A DNA stretch of 53,085 nucleotides, taken from NCBI GenBank assembly GCA_028277885.1, contig JANQFK010000009.1:1-53085 (forward strand), read 5' to 3'. The notes beneath the pieces are model-generated. The model saw nothing but the letters and a program-made list of their open reading frames with translations. It searched no databases and had not been told where the DNA came from. This stretch comes from Myxococcota bacterium (GTDB lineage Bacteria; Myxococcota_A; UBA9160; UBA6930). The first letter of the stretch is position 1. Each line of letters opens with the position of its first letter. Positions 17,351 to 26,241 of this stretch are shown here, piece by piece. Position numbers and translations under genes: made by a program.

Positions 17351-18490
17351 GTGCCTCAGTTCAGCCTTGGCCGGGTGAACGTCACCAACGGCTCCACCGC
17401 CGTCACCGCGGCGTGGCAGGCGATCCTCGCCGGCGTCCTGCAGGCCTTCTACCTGACCGGCCAGCTGCGCTTTCAGAACAGCGGCGCGCGCGGCCGGGTG
17501 GTCGAGCACGACCTGGCGGGCACCGGCCTGGTCTTCAACCTCGAGGCGGGCTCCGTCGATCCCGATCCCACCGAGCCCGTCGAGGGCCCGGCGCTGCCGA
17601 GCGTCGAAGGCGGACAGGCCAGCGGCCCCGGCTCCGGCACCGACACCCTGGCCGACACCGCCAAGAGCTGGACCGACGACGAGCACAACGACCGCTACGT
17701 CGTGCTCCGCCCGGGCCTCGGCACGGAGGAGTGGCGCAAGGTCCTGGACACCACGGAGGCGACGCCGGAGCTCCAGGTCGATCTCGACTGGATCGTGCCG
17801 CCGGCGGCCACCGACGACTACCTGCTCTTCGACGCCCAGACCGGCACCCTCGAGGGCTTCCGCAAGGGCACGCCCACGACGTGGCTGGCCCTCGCCCTGG
17901 TGCTCGGCCGCGACCGCTTCAAGGTGCGCGGCGAGCAGGCGCTCTACCAGGTGGCGGCGGTGCCCAGCGACCGCGAGCTCACCCTCGCCGTGCCCTACGC
18001 CGGCGCGTCGCGCCAGGGCGTCGAGTACTCGCTCGAGCGCGACTTCACCGCCGCGCGCAACTATCCGGTCCCGAACCAGAGCGACGAGGACGCCGCGGCG
18101 CTGGCCGGCGAAGCCATCTCGCTGATCGACCTCGACGTCGACGCCATCCTCTCCCCCGAGGCCTTCACCGTGGTGGGCGCCGGCGGCGGAGCGCCGGCCT
18201 GGGAGAACGGCTACGCCGGCACGGCGCAGTTCCGCAAGCTCGCCAACGGCGAGGTCCTGGTGGTGGGGCTGGCCACGAAGGCCACGCCGGCCGCCGACGA
18301 GACTTTCTTCACGCTGCCCGCGGGCTACCGCCCGCCCGCGGACCGCGCGTGGGCCGTCGCCAACGAGGCGGGCGCCACCTGGAGCCTCGCCTTCGTCGAG
18401 GTCCAGACCGACGGCGCCGTCGTGCTCCGCGGCACCCCGCCCGCCACGGCCGGGCTCCACCTCGATGCGATCCGTTTCTCCGTGAGCTAG
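17351..18490 (+). CDS. Tail fibre protein
   Basis: 379 residues from a GTG. It is rich in Gly, Thr, Asp and Val without long helices. The N-terminus (Phe-Ser-Leu-Gly-Arg-Val-Asn-Val-Thr-Asn-Gly) is the short beta start often seen in fibres, and the C-terminal domain has a Phe-Thr-Leu-Pro-Ala-Gly-Tyr-Arg-Pro element typical of receptor-binding fibre heads. It follows the dehydrogenase gene by 40 bases and precedes another small virion-type gene. Likely a side or tip fibre; the receptor is unknown. Confidence 0.75.
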   Translation: MPQFSLGRVNVTNGSTAVTAAWQAILAGVLQAFYLTGQLRFQNSGARGRVVEHDLAGTGLVFNLEAGSVDPDPTEPVEGPALPSVEGGQASGPGSGTDTLADTAKSWTDDEHNDRYVVLRPGLGTEEWRKVLDTTEATPELQVDLDWIVPPAATDDYLLFDAQTGTLEGFRKGTPTTWLALALVLGRDRFKVRGEQALYQVAAVPSDRELTLAVPYAGASRQGVEYSLERDFTAARNYPVPNQSDEDAAALAGEAISLIDLDVDAILSPEAFTVVGAGGGAPAWENGYAGTAQFRKLANGEVLVVGLATKATPAADETFFTLPAGYRPPADRAWAVANEAGATWSLAFVEVQTDGAVVLRGTPPATAGLHLDAIRFSVS

Positions 18491-18506
18491 CGCCGGGAGG
18501 GCAGGC

Positions 18507-18893
18507 ATGGCGGCCGAGACGATTCCGGTCCAGAAGAGCGATGGCCAGGTCACCACCTACGCGGTGCACCGCGACGGCAACTGCTGGGTGCACAGCGGCA
18601 AGGAGGTCACGCTGATCGCGAACGACCGCGGCCACGTCGTTCGGGCCCGGTTCAAGCACAACGGGGTGGCGCCCTTCGGCATCACGCTGGACGACGACAT
18701 GCTCGTCCAGCCGGGCGGCGTGCAGCACCTGAAGGGGCACCTCGACGTGCTGCGCTTCAACGACGCCAAGGGTCTGGTGACCGTCGAGTGGGCCGACCAG
18801 AACGGCGACCCGCTTCCGGACGACGACGGCAGCGGCCACCCGGACAACGTCACGATCTCCGTCATCGACGTCTTCCCGGCCAGCACCAGCTAG
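18507..18893 (+). CDS. Hypothetical small virion or fibre-associated protein
   Basis: 128 residues, ATG after GGGAGGG. Beta-rich and acidic at the C-terminus, with Asp-Gly-Asn-Cys-Trp and Asn-Gly-Asp-Pro-Leu-Pro turns. No signal peptide or membrane segment. I do not recognise the family. Between two fibre-type genes it could be a fibre-tip or trimerisation accessory. Confidence 0.65.
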   Translation: MAAETIPVQKSDGQVTTYAVHRDGNCWVHSGKEVTLIANDRGHVVRARFKHNGVAPFGITLDDDMLVQPGGVQHLKGHLDVLRFNDAKGLVTVEWADQNGDPLPDDDGSGHPDNVTISVIDVFPASTS

Positions 18894-18906
18894 GAGGGGT
18901 TTCCCC

Positions 18907-21900
18907 ATGCTCCGTCGCCTTCTCGCGCTCCTCGCCGCCGGCGCCGCGCTCGCCGCGCCGCCCGCCCTCGCCGCCGATGCCCCGGAGTACTCCCTCCCGG
19001 GCGGCGGCGGCTCGGCCACCTTCACCGGGCTCACCGACACCCCGAGCGCCTACACCGGCCTCGCCTCCCAGCTGCTGCGCGTGAACGCCGGCGCGACCGG
19101 CCTCGAGGGCTCGGGCACGACCGTCGCCGACGTGCTCCTCGAGGCCGAGCTCGACAGCTTCGCCGAGTGGGACGCCCAGGTCGGGGTCACCGGCACCGCC
19201 ACGGCGACCTCGTTCCTCTTCGGCGACGGCCGCTGGGACGTGCTCACCCTGCCGGCGCTCGCCAACGTGTGCGTCGGCGGCGGCGACCAGGTCGCGCAGT
19301 GGGACAACGCCGGCGTGGCCACCTGCGTCCCCACCCCGAGCGGCGGGGGGCCGGCCCCGCCGGCGTGGCTCACCACCATCGCCCAGGTGGAGGACTGCCT
19401 CGAGGACTTCACCACGGCCAGCGGCACCTGCACCATGGACCCGCGCGTCGCCTGGGACCTCGCCGCGCCGGTGGTCATCAACGTCGGCGAGGACCTCGCC
19501 GGCGACAGCTCCGTTCGGTACCAGCAGCGCTACACGCTCGACTGCAACAACGCCGCGATCGAGACCACCACCGGCTGGCAGTCACCGACCGAAGAGCCGC
19601 TGATCCGGATCGTCACCTCGGCGCTCTGGCACGACTTCGTCCTCGAGCTGCGCAACTGCTCGGTCTCGGCCCCCTACGTCCACGCCAGCTCGGGCATCAC
19701 CGGCATGATCGAGGTCGAGAACCTGGACTGGCCGCTGGGCGGGGACCGCGACGACGCCTACACCGCGCTCCACGAGGAGGACAACTTCGGCCTGGTGCGG
19801 ATCGTCGGAAGCCGGATCGGCAGCCTGTTCCAGCCCTCGCTCACCTCGCGCGAGGCCGCCGTCCGCTTCTCGGGCACCCACCCGCTCCAGTTCTCCATCG
19901 AGGACTCCACCCTCGAGGGCGACAGCTTCGGCGGTCTCGACGGCTACGGGGCCTTCGTCGACACCAACACCGCGGATGCCCGCCAGCGCGTCGACCTGGT
20001 CAACGTGCTGCTCGGCAGCCAAGCCGATCGCCACGCGCTGGCGCAGAAGGCGGTCTGCTCCGAGGACCTCGAGACCTTCTGCAACGCCGACGCGGACTGC
20101 ACCGGCACCTGCGAGAGCGGCGCCAACACCGACTGGCGCTTCACGGGGGTCACCTCCGTCGGCGGCGGGCTCTACGTGGCCGAAGGCCCCTTCGGCGGCG
20201 AGCCCAGCTTTCGCGGCGACGTCACCGCCGTCTTCAGCGCCAACGTGGCGGCGCCCTTCCACCGCCCGTACTTCGACTTCAACGGCGAGCAGAGCGGCGC
20301 CGGCGCCGGCGGCCTGGCGTCGCCCCAGGTCGACGGGCTCGCCATCCACCTCTCGCCGGACTCCGTGGCGGGCGCCTTCGACGCGCTGCTGTTCGGGTGG
20401 GCCAACATCGGCGCCGGCAGCCTGCGGGTCACCGTGTCGGACCCGGCCTGCGTGTGGGCGACCGACGAGGGCGGCAGCCCCGACGCCGGCGGCGACAACG
20501 TGCCGGTGGTGGCGGAGATCGACGACGCCAGCCCCTTCCCGCTGGCGCTGGGCGGTCCCACCTACCTCGAGGTGGCGACTCACGTGGGCGACGGCACCGG
20601 CAGCGCCGCCTGCGAGGCCCTCACCAACATCCACGGTCTCGGTTCGGTCATGCTCGGGGGGTTCTCTCAGACCCCCGCCGGCGGCACGCTGCAGCTCATC
20701 GAAGGCAAGGACGGCCCTGCGCCGACCAACGTCAGCACCTGGACCGTTCGCAACGGCGTAGTGCAGGGCCAGAGCCTCGCCACGTACGAGGCCATCGCGG
20801 CCTGCCTCGCGCGCGCCATGGCGTCCGGCGAGAACGTCACGTGCATCTGGGCGCCGGAGCTGACCCTCGACGCCCCCGTCACGGTGCAGGTGGGCGCGGC
20901 CGCCGACGAGGGCGCGAGCAAGTGGACCCTCGACTGCAACGGCGGCGGCGTCACCGGCGCCACCGACCTGGGCGTCACGGCGCCGGGCGGCTTCACGAAC
21001 GCCGGCGGCGATCTGCTGGCCACCTTCGACTCGGGCGACCTTCCCTATCTGCCGATCTCCGGCCCGTACCACGCCGAGACCGCCGGCACGCTGCCGACGG
21101 GCCTGGCGGCCGCCACCGACTACTGGCTCAAGCGATCGGCGGCGGGCGCCGCGAAGGTGGCGACCTCGCACGCCAACGCCGTGGCCGACACCTTCGTCGC
21201 CTACACCGACGCCGGGTCGGGCCTGGTGCAGTTCCGGCCTTCGGCGTTCCTCTACGTCGACACCACGGACCAGAGCCACGAGACCCACAAGGTGCTGCAA
21301 CACTGCAAGGTGGCCGACGAGGGCATCCCCTTCGGCCGCGGCCTGGTCTTCAGCGCCGGCGGTCCGGTGGGCCGCACCTTCCTGTCGGACTTCGAGGCCG
21401 CGCCGGTCGTCGGAGGCATCGTCGACGAGGGCGGCATGGGGATGCTTGACGCCGTGAACGTGTTCATCGAGGCTGTGGGCACCGGCGCCGGCGTGGCGGG
21501 CCTCGACGGCTCGAACCTTCGCTTCAAGCTCACCAACGCCACGGTGAATTGCGGCCTCGTGGGCCAGGGCGCCGCCAACACCCTGGGCCTCGATCTGGGC
21601 GACAGCCGCGTGCACCTCGCCAACGTGGAGTTCGCCGGCTGCGACGGCGTCCGCTTCGGCAACGCCGCCGACGTCGTCTTCAGCGGGGTCAGCTTCGTCA
21701 ACAACCGGTTTACCGTAGGCACCGGCGCCATGGTGAACGGCGCGCGCACGCTGAAGGGCACCCTCATGCTTCTGCAGCCGCTCGCCGGCGACAATGCGAA
21801 CCCGCTGTGGAAGCCCGAGGCCGCGGGCTCCGTGCTCGACCTCGACGTCGTGGACCCCGACTGCAACCTGCTGGGCGAGACCAACGACCCGGACCTCATC

Positions 21901-22413
21901 GAAGCCGGCGCCAGCGCCACCATCACCGGCCTCGACCTCGAGATCCTCGGCGGCTCCTGCGGCGGGTGGACGGGCAGCATCCTGGGCTCCGGCGTCCAGG
22001 CCAAGCTCGCCGCCGCGCTCGAGGGGCGCGCGCGGATCGACGGCGTCGACTTCTGCATCACCAACTCCGACGGCGTGCGCCAGTGCGCGCTCACCGAGAC
22101 CCACCTGCACACGGCGAACGACGCCCTCGCCCGCCGGGACTGCCTGGGCGACTGGCACTACACCACGACGGGCGGCCTGACCCTCACCCTCCCCGACGCC
22201 GAGGATGGGCTCTCGTGCACGTTCCACGTCGACGCGGCGGTGCAGCTCGACATCGACCCGCAGGCGGGCGACGCCATCAACAGCCAGGCGCCCGGCGTGA
22301 CCATCAACAACGCCACCACCCCCGCCTCGGGCGACCAGCTCACCCTGCTCGCGATCGACGGCACCAACTGGAAGATCATCGGGAGCGCGGGCGATTGGGC
22401 GGCCGGCTCCTAG
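18907..22413 (+). CDS. Exported fibre-like beta-helix protein with signal peptide
   Basis: 1168 residues, ATG after a strong AGGAGGGG site. Residues 1-22 form a Sec signal peptide (Arg-Arg, a Leu/Ala core, Ala-Leu-Ala before Ala23). Residues about 38-65 carry the Gly-Leu-Thr-Asp-Thr-Pro and Leu-Arg-Val-Asn repeat-like start common in tail fibres. The body reads as right-handed beta-helix with two similar halves, each opening with a Cys-containing helix and then Leu-Asp-Cys-Asn. Around residues 380-400 is a dense Cys cluster with CxxxxxxxC and CxxxC spacings. A C-terminal Leu-Leu-Ala-Ile-Asp-Gly-Thr cap follows. Export plus disulfides is unusual for a virion protein. Confidence 0.8.
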   Translation: MLRRLLALLAAGAALAAPPALAADAPEYSLPGGGGSATFTGLTDTPSAYTGLASQLLRVNAGATGLEGSGTTVADVLLEAELDSFAEWDAQVGVTGTATATSFLFGDGRWDVLTLPALANVCVGGGDQVAQWDNAGVATCVPTPSGGGPAPPAWLTTIAQVEDCLEDFTTASGTCTMDPRVAWDLAAPVVINVGEDLAGDSSVRYQQRYTLDCNNAAIETTTGWQSPTEEPLIRIVTSALWHDFVLELRNCSVSAPYVHASSGITGMIEVENLDWPLGGDRDDAYTALHEEDNFGLVRIVGSRIGSLFQPSLTSREAAVRFSGTHPLQFSIEDSTLEGDSFGGLDGYGAFVDTNTADARQRVDLVNVLLGSQADRHALAQKAVCSEDLETFCNADADCTGTCESGANTDWRFTGVTSVGGGLYVAEGPFGGEPSFRGDVTAVFSANVAAPFHRPYFDFNGEQSGAGAGGLASPQVDGLAIHLSPDSVAGAFDALLFGWANIGAGSLRVTVSDPACVWATDEGGSPDAGGDNVPVVAEIDDASPFPLALGGPTYLEVATHVGDGTGSAACEALTNIHGLGSVMLGGFSQTPAGGTLQLIEGKDGPAPTNVSTWTVRNGVVQGQSLATYEAIAACLARAMASGENVTCIWAPELTLDAPVTVQVGAAADEGASKWTLDCNGGGVTGATDLGVTAPGGFTNAGGDLLATFDSGDLPYLPISGPYHAETAGTLPTGLAAATDYWLKRSAAGAAKVATSHANAVADTFVAYTDAGSGLVQFRPSAFLYVDTTDQSHETHKVLQHCKVADEGIPFGRGLVFSAGGPVGRTFLSDFEAAPVVGGIVDEGGMGMLDAVNVFIEAVGTGAGVAGLDGSNLRFKLTNATVNCGLVGQGAANTLGLDLGDSRVHLANVEFAGCDGVRFGNAADVVFSGVSFVNNRFTVGTGAMVNGARTLKGTLMLLQPLAGDNANPLWKPEAAGSVLDLDVVDPDCNLLGETNDPDLIEAGASATITGLDLEILGGSCGGWTGSILGSGVQAKLAAALEGRARIDGVDFCITNSDGVRQCALTETHLHTANDALARRDCLGDWHYTTTGGLTLTLPDAEDGLSCTFHVDAAVQLDIDPQAGDAINSQAPGVTINNATTPASGDQLTLLAIDGTNWKIIGSAGDWAAGS

Positions 22414-24941
22414 CCGCCGCCGTCCTGGCGGCCGGGCTTCCGGTCGGGCTGCTGGGCGACCATCCGCAGCCCGAGGCGCCCGCCTACCTGCCGCGCGACA
22501 CCTTCCTCGCCATCGGCGACGTGAACGCCGTCGGGGTGAGCACCCAGGCCGAGGTGGACTGCGTCGTGCCCGGGGGCAGCCCCGCCTACGTCGGCCGCGT
22601 GTGGAACGCAGGTCCCGCGGCCTGGCAGGAGTGCGACGACCCGGTCCACGAGTCCGACGCGAACGAGGACGCCAGCTGGGTTCCGAGCATGGCCAACGCC
22701 TGGATGGCCAAGGGGCGCGGCTTCCAGCTCGTGGCAGCGGCCGACTCCACCAGCACCCTCGTGGGCAGCGGCGCCGGCGCCTGGGACCCGCGCACCGGCA
22801 GCGCCTGGTCCGACGCGCTCGCCGACGTCGCCGCGGCGGTCGGCAGCTGCGACGACGTCACGGCCGTCCTCCTGGTCGCCGGCAACAACGACACCGCCCA
22901 GCCCTACGCCGCGGTGCACGAGGCCCTCGAGGCTCTGGTCGACCGCATCGCCCTCGACTGCCCGGGCGTCCCCGTGCTGCTCTCCGTGCTCACCTCGAAG
23001 TGGCACACCACGGGCGCTCGCTCCGGCGTGGACGGCGCCTGGGTGACCGTCGCCCGGGCCCAGCAGGCCGTGATCGCCAGCCGCTCCCACGTCCACCTGG
23101 GCCCCAGCCAGGGCGGCGGCCTCACCTACGAGAGCGCCGGGGCCTTCCAGGACGAGGGCATCTTCGACGTCGCCGCCTACGGCGCGCGCTGGGCCGAGAC
23201 CGCCTGGGCGGTGCTCCATGGGCGCGTCTTCTACGTCGATGCCGCCGGCGGCTCCGCGAGCAACACCGGGCGCTCGCCGTCCGACGCCTGGGATGCCCCT
23301 ACCGGGACGACGCCCTGGACCCACCCCGCCAACACCGTGCCCGAAGCCGGTGACGCCGTCTTCTGGATCGGCGACCAAGCGGCGACGGCCGCCACCATCG
23401 TCCCGCAGAACACCGGCGTCTTCGGAGGCTTTCTCACCCACCAGGGCCTCTACACCGGCACGCGGCCGGTGCTCGAGAACGCCACCGGGCTGCGACCGGT
23501 GATGCTCACCATCGCCGGGCAGCAGTGGGTCGCGGTCCGCGACCTGGAGCTCCAGACCCCGGGCGACCGGGGCGTCGACTGGATCAGCGTGAACGACGGC
23601 ACCGTCAACACCTTGAAGGGCTTCTTTGCCCTCGAGGATCTGCGGCTCGCCGGCGGCGACGGCAGCGACGGCTCGGACCCCATTGTGCTCTACCAGCACG
23701 ACGGCAGCGGCGACGAGCTGGCGGACTACGGTGAGGTGAACACCGTCTGGATGCGGCGGCTGGAGCTCGACCCGGCCCCCATCGCGGGCGTCGGCGGCGT
23801 GGACCTGGTGCGCGAGGGACCCAAGGGCCGCTTCTTCCTGCTCGAGGACAGCTCGGCCACCGACGCCGGCCACAACGGCTTCTACTTCCGCGGCGGCGGT
23901 CCCCACCTGGTGTCGGGCGGCACCTGGCGCAACAGCTCGCGGCCGGCCGAGTTCTCGCAGTTCAACGGCACGCCCGTTCCGAACCCGCTGGTCGGCTCCG
24001 TGGTGGAGCGCGCCACCTTCATCCGCGGCACCGAGACCGTCTTCGACACCGGCTCCCTGCAGGCCGTGGGCCCGGGCGGCGTCCTGTTCCGGTGGATCGA
24101 GCTCCGCTGCCTGGCGGACGACGTGTGCAAGGCTGGGCTCCGGGTGAGCACGAACACCAACCAGGTGGACGGCACCGTCAGCGGGAACCGCTTTGCCCAC
24201 CTCACCGCCTACCAAACCGGCGGCGGCGGCACGTTGCCCGAGACCGAAGGCGGCCTCTCGTTTTCGATCAATGAGGCCGGTCGCTCCGAGGGCGACAACG
24301 CGATCAAGAACAGCGTCCTCGTCGATCCCCGCGGCGCGGGCATCCCGCTGTTCCTCACCGATGGCGGCGACGGCACCTGGGGCTCGCCCGCCGGGGCCAT
24401 CGAGGGGAACGTCCTGTGGCGCGGCAGCGCCGGTCAAGAGGTGGTGGAGGTGGTGGGCGAGGCCTCGTGCACCGGCTCGGGCGACGCCGATCGCTGCACG
24501 CTGGCTGAGTTCGAGGCGGCCTTTGCCGAGGCCCAGAACAACCTCGAGGCCGACCCGGGCTTCGCGGCGCCGGGGACACCCGGCGCCGACGACCTCACGC
24601 CCTGCGCGGTGCTCGACCAGGGGGTGTTTCTCACCACCGTCGCGAGCGAGACCAGCCAGCAGGGCCGCACGCTCCAGGTCGCCGATAGCGGGTGGCTCCG
24701 CGACGGCCTCTACAACGCGGAGTGGGGGCTCGAGCTCCGCCCCGGCGACCAGGTGCAGCTCGACGGCGGCGAGAGCGCCCGGGTGCTGTGGGTCGACTTC
24801 GCCACCGACACCCTGTGGCTCGACACCGTGCTTTCCTTCGGGCCCGGGGGCGTCGAGACCGGCGACGGCGTCGCCTATGCTTTCGCGGGTTCGGCGCCCG
24901 ATCCCGGCGCCATCGAGCACGCCGGCTCGACCTGCCCCTGA
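22395..24941 (+). CDS. Exported beta-helix protein with degenerate SGNH/esterase-like head
   Basis: 848 residues from the TTG at 22395, which has GGAG 9 bases upstream and yields a signal-like start (Arg, Ala/Leu core). An upstream start cannot be excluded. Residues 35-275 have the layout of SASA/SGNH carbohydrate esterases: a Gly-Asp-Val-Asn-Ala-Val-Gly block where active enzymes have Gly-Gln-Ser-Asn, Gly163-Asn-Asn-Asp166, and a final Asp-x-Gly-Ile-Phe where His is expected. Both Ser and His are therefore missing. From about 280 a Tyr-Val-Asp-Ala-Ala-Gly-Gly motif opens a right-handed beta-helix. Paired cysteines occur throughout. It overlaps the previous gene by 19 bases. Confidence 0.7.
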   Translation: MGGRLLAAAVLAAGLPVGLLGDHPQPEAPAYLPRDTFLAIGDVNAVGVSTQAEVDCVVPGGSPAYVGRVWNAGPAAWQECDDPVHESDANEDASWVPSMANAWMAKGRGFQLVAAADSTSTLVGSGAGAWDPRTGSAWSDALADVAAAVGSCDDVTAVLLVAGNNDTAQPYAAVHEALEALVDRIALDCPGVPVLLSVLTSKWHTTGARSGVDGAWVTVARAQQAVIASRSHVHLGPSQGGGLTYESAGAFQDEGIFDVAAYGARWAETAWAVLHGRVFYVDAAGGSASNTGRSPSDAWDAPTGTTPWTHPANTVPEAGDAVFWIGDQAATAATIVPQNTGVFGGFLTHQGLYTGTRPVLENATGLRPVMLTIAGQQWVAVRDLELQTPGDRGVDWISVNDGTVNTLKGFFALEDLRLAGGDGSDGSDPIVLYQHDGSGDELADYGEVNTVWMRRLELDPAPIAGVGGVDLVREGPKGRFFLLEDSSATDAGHNGFYFRGGGPHLVSGGTWRNSSRPAEFSQFNGTPVPNPLVGSVVERATFIRGTETVFDTGSLQAVGPGGVLFRWIELRCLADDVCKAGLRVSTNTNQVDGTVSGNRFAHLTAYQTGGGGTLPETEGGLSFSINEAGRSEGDNAIKNSVLVDPRGAGIPLFLTDGGDGTWGSPAGAIEGNVLWRGSAGQEVVEVVGEASCTGSGDADRCTLAEFEAAFAEAQNNLEADPGFAAPGTPGADDLTPCAVLDQGVFLTTVASETSQQGRTLQVADSGWLRDGLYNAEWGLELRPGDQVQLDGGESARVLWVDFATDTLWLDTVLSFGPGGVETGDGVAYAFAGSAPDPGAIEHAGSTCP

Positions 24942-24957
24942 AAAGGAGTCTCTCGCC

Positions 24958-25680
24958 ATGCCTTCCCGATCTCCCCGTGCGCGCTTCGTCCTGGACCTTC
25001 TCCTCGCCCTGGCGCTGCTGGGGGGCGCGTCGGCAAGCGCGCAGCCCACGCCGCCGCGTCTCATCGACGGGCTGGTGGCCACCTTCGGCTGGGACCCGGG
25101 CGGCGCCCCGCGCGCCGGCGATCGGCTGCTGGGCCACAACATCTACCGCGAGCAGCCCGACGGCAGCTGGAAGGCGGTGCGCTACATGCACCGGGCGGTG
25201 CGGCGGTTCGAGATCGTCGGCCAGCCGGGCGAGCGCGCCCGCATCCGCGTGCAGTCCTACGGCCTCGACGCCGAGGGCAGCCCGATCGGCTCGCCGCTCG
25301 GGCCGCCCGGCGACCTGATTCAGTTTGCGCAGGTGACGCCGGGCTCCATCTGGCCGCAGGTGGTGAACCTGCCCACCGAGGCCGTCGACGGCACGCCGCT
25401 CTCCGCGCACCCCGACCTGGCGCTTCTCGAGTGCTGGATCAACATCGAGCCCGAGCCCGAGGGCGTCGCCGCGTTCACCGTGGGCATCCCGATCGACCAG
25501 GGATCGCCGGTCACGGTCGAGATCGCCGTGCCCCCGGGCGCCACGCGGCTGCGCGCGCGCGGCGCCTGTCGCAACCTGGTGGGGACCAGCCCGCCCGGGC
25601 CCGAGCGGACCGTCGACATCGCGCCGCCGCCGGGCGCCGTCCCGAAGCCCCCCGAGCTGCTCGAGGGCGGCACGGCCTAG
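24958..25680 (+). CDS. Secreted fibronectin-like protein
   Basis: 240 residues, ATG after AAGGAG. Residues 1-28 are a signal peptide (three Arg, a Leu/Ala core, Ala-Ser-Ala before Gln29). The mature part has fibronectin-III-like strands, an Asn-Ile-Tyr-Arg-Glu segment and a Pro-rich end. It follows two exported beta-helix proteins and precedes the amidase gene. It may belong with those surface proteins as an adaptor, or act as a lysogenic-conversion protein. Family not recognised. Confidence 0.7.
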   Translation: MPSRSPRARFVLDLLLALALLGGASASAQPTPPRLIDGLVATFGWDPGGAPRAGDRLLGHNIYREQPDGSWKAVRYMHRAVRRFEIVGQPGERARIRVQSYGLDAEGSPIGSPLGPPGDLIQFAQVTPGSIWPQVVNLPTEAVDGTPLSAHPDLALLECWINIEPEPEGVAAFTVGIPIDQGSPVTVEIAVPPGATRLRARGACRNLVGTSPPGPERTVDIAPPPGAVPKPPELLEGGTA

Positions 25681-25689
25681 CGGCGCCCG

Positions 25690-26241
25690 GTGCGCTTCGA
25701 GCCCGACCGGATCATCGTCCACCAGACGGGCGCCCTGTGGGGCGATCGGCAGACCATCGACGCCTACCACCGCGCCCCTCGCCCGCGCGGCCGCGGGTGG
25801 GACGAGATCGGCTACCACGGCGTGATCCTCAACGGCTCGCGCTACGCCGGGCGCTACCGTCGCGAGGACGACGGCCTCTTCGAGCTGGGCCGCTCGTGGC
25901 GCCGGATCGGAGCCCACGACCACGGGGAGAATCAGCTCGCGTGGGGCCTGGCGCTGGTCGGCCGGGACGTGTTCACGTTCCGCCAGCTCCTCGAGCTCCA
26001 CGCCGTGGTGCAGGGTCTGCGGGCCGCCTCCCCGCGCCCGCTCGAGGTCTACGGGCACTGTGAGAACGAGCCCGAGGGCGCGCCCGTGACCGAGTGTCCG
26101 GGCCGCCGCCTGGCGCCGCGTCTCGAGCTGCTGCGCTCGTGGCTCGCCGACCCCTTCCCCGACACCCGGTCCCCCCGCGGCCGGGAGTTCCTGGCGGCCG
26201 TGTGCTTCCCCCGCGGCGCCGACGAGGAGATCGCCGCATGA
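25690..26241 (+). CDS. Endolysin: N-acetylmuramoyl-L-alanine amidase
   Basis: 183 residues from a GTG. The zinc ligands of the amidase_2/T7 lysozyme family are visible: His11 (Ile-Val-His-Gln-Thr), His123 (Gly-His-Cys-Glu) and Cys136 (Glu-Cys-Pro-Gly). A Gly-Tyr-His-Gly-Val segment matches the core strand after the first ligand. It cleaves the amide bond between MurNAc and L-Ala in peptidoglycan. There is no signal peptide, so release depends on a holin. It overlaps the next gene (ATGA), a membrane protein. Confidence 0.93.
   Translation: MRFEPDRIIVHQTGALWGDRQTIDAYHRAPRPRGRGWDEIGYHGVILNGSRYAGRYRREDDGLFELGRSWRRIGAHDHGENQLAWGLALVGRDVFTFRQLLELHAVVQGLRAASPRPLEVYGHCENEPEGAPVTECPGRRLAPRLELLRSWLADPFPDTRSPRGREFLAAVCFPRGADEEIAA

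Noticed and set aside
19582..22227. 881-codon minus-strand frame opposite the exported beta-helix protein
   Set aside because: Shadow frame. The plus strand shows a signal peptide, ribosome site and fibre motifs.
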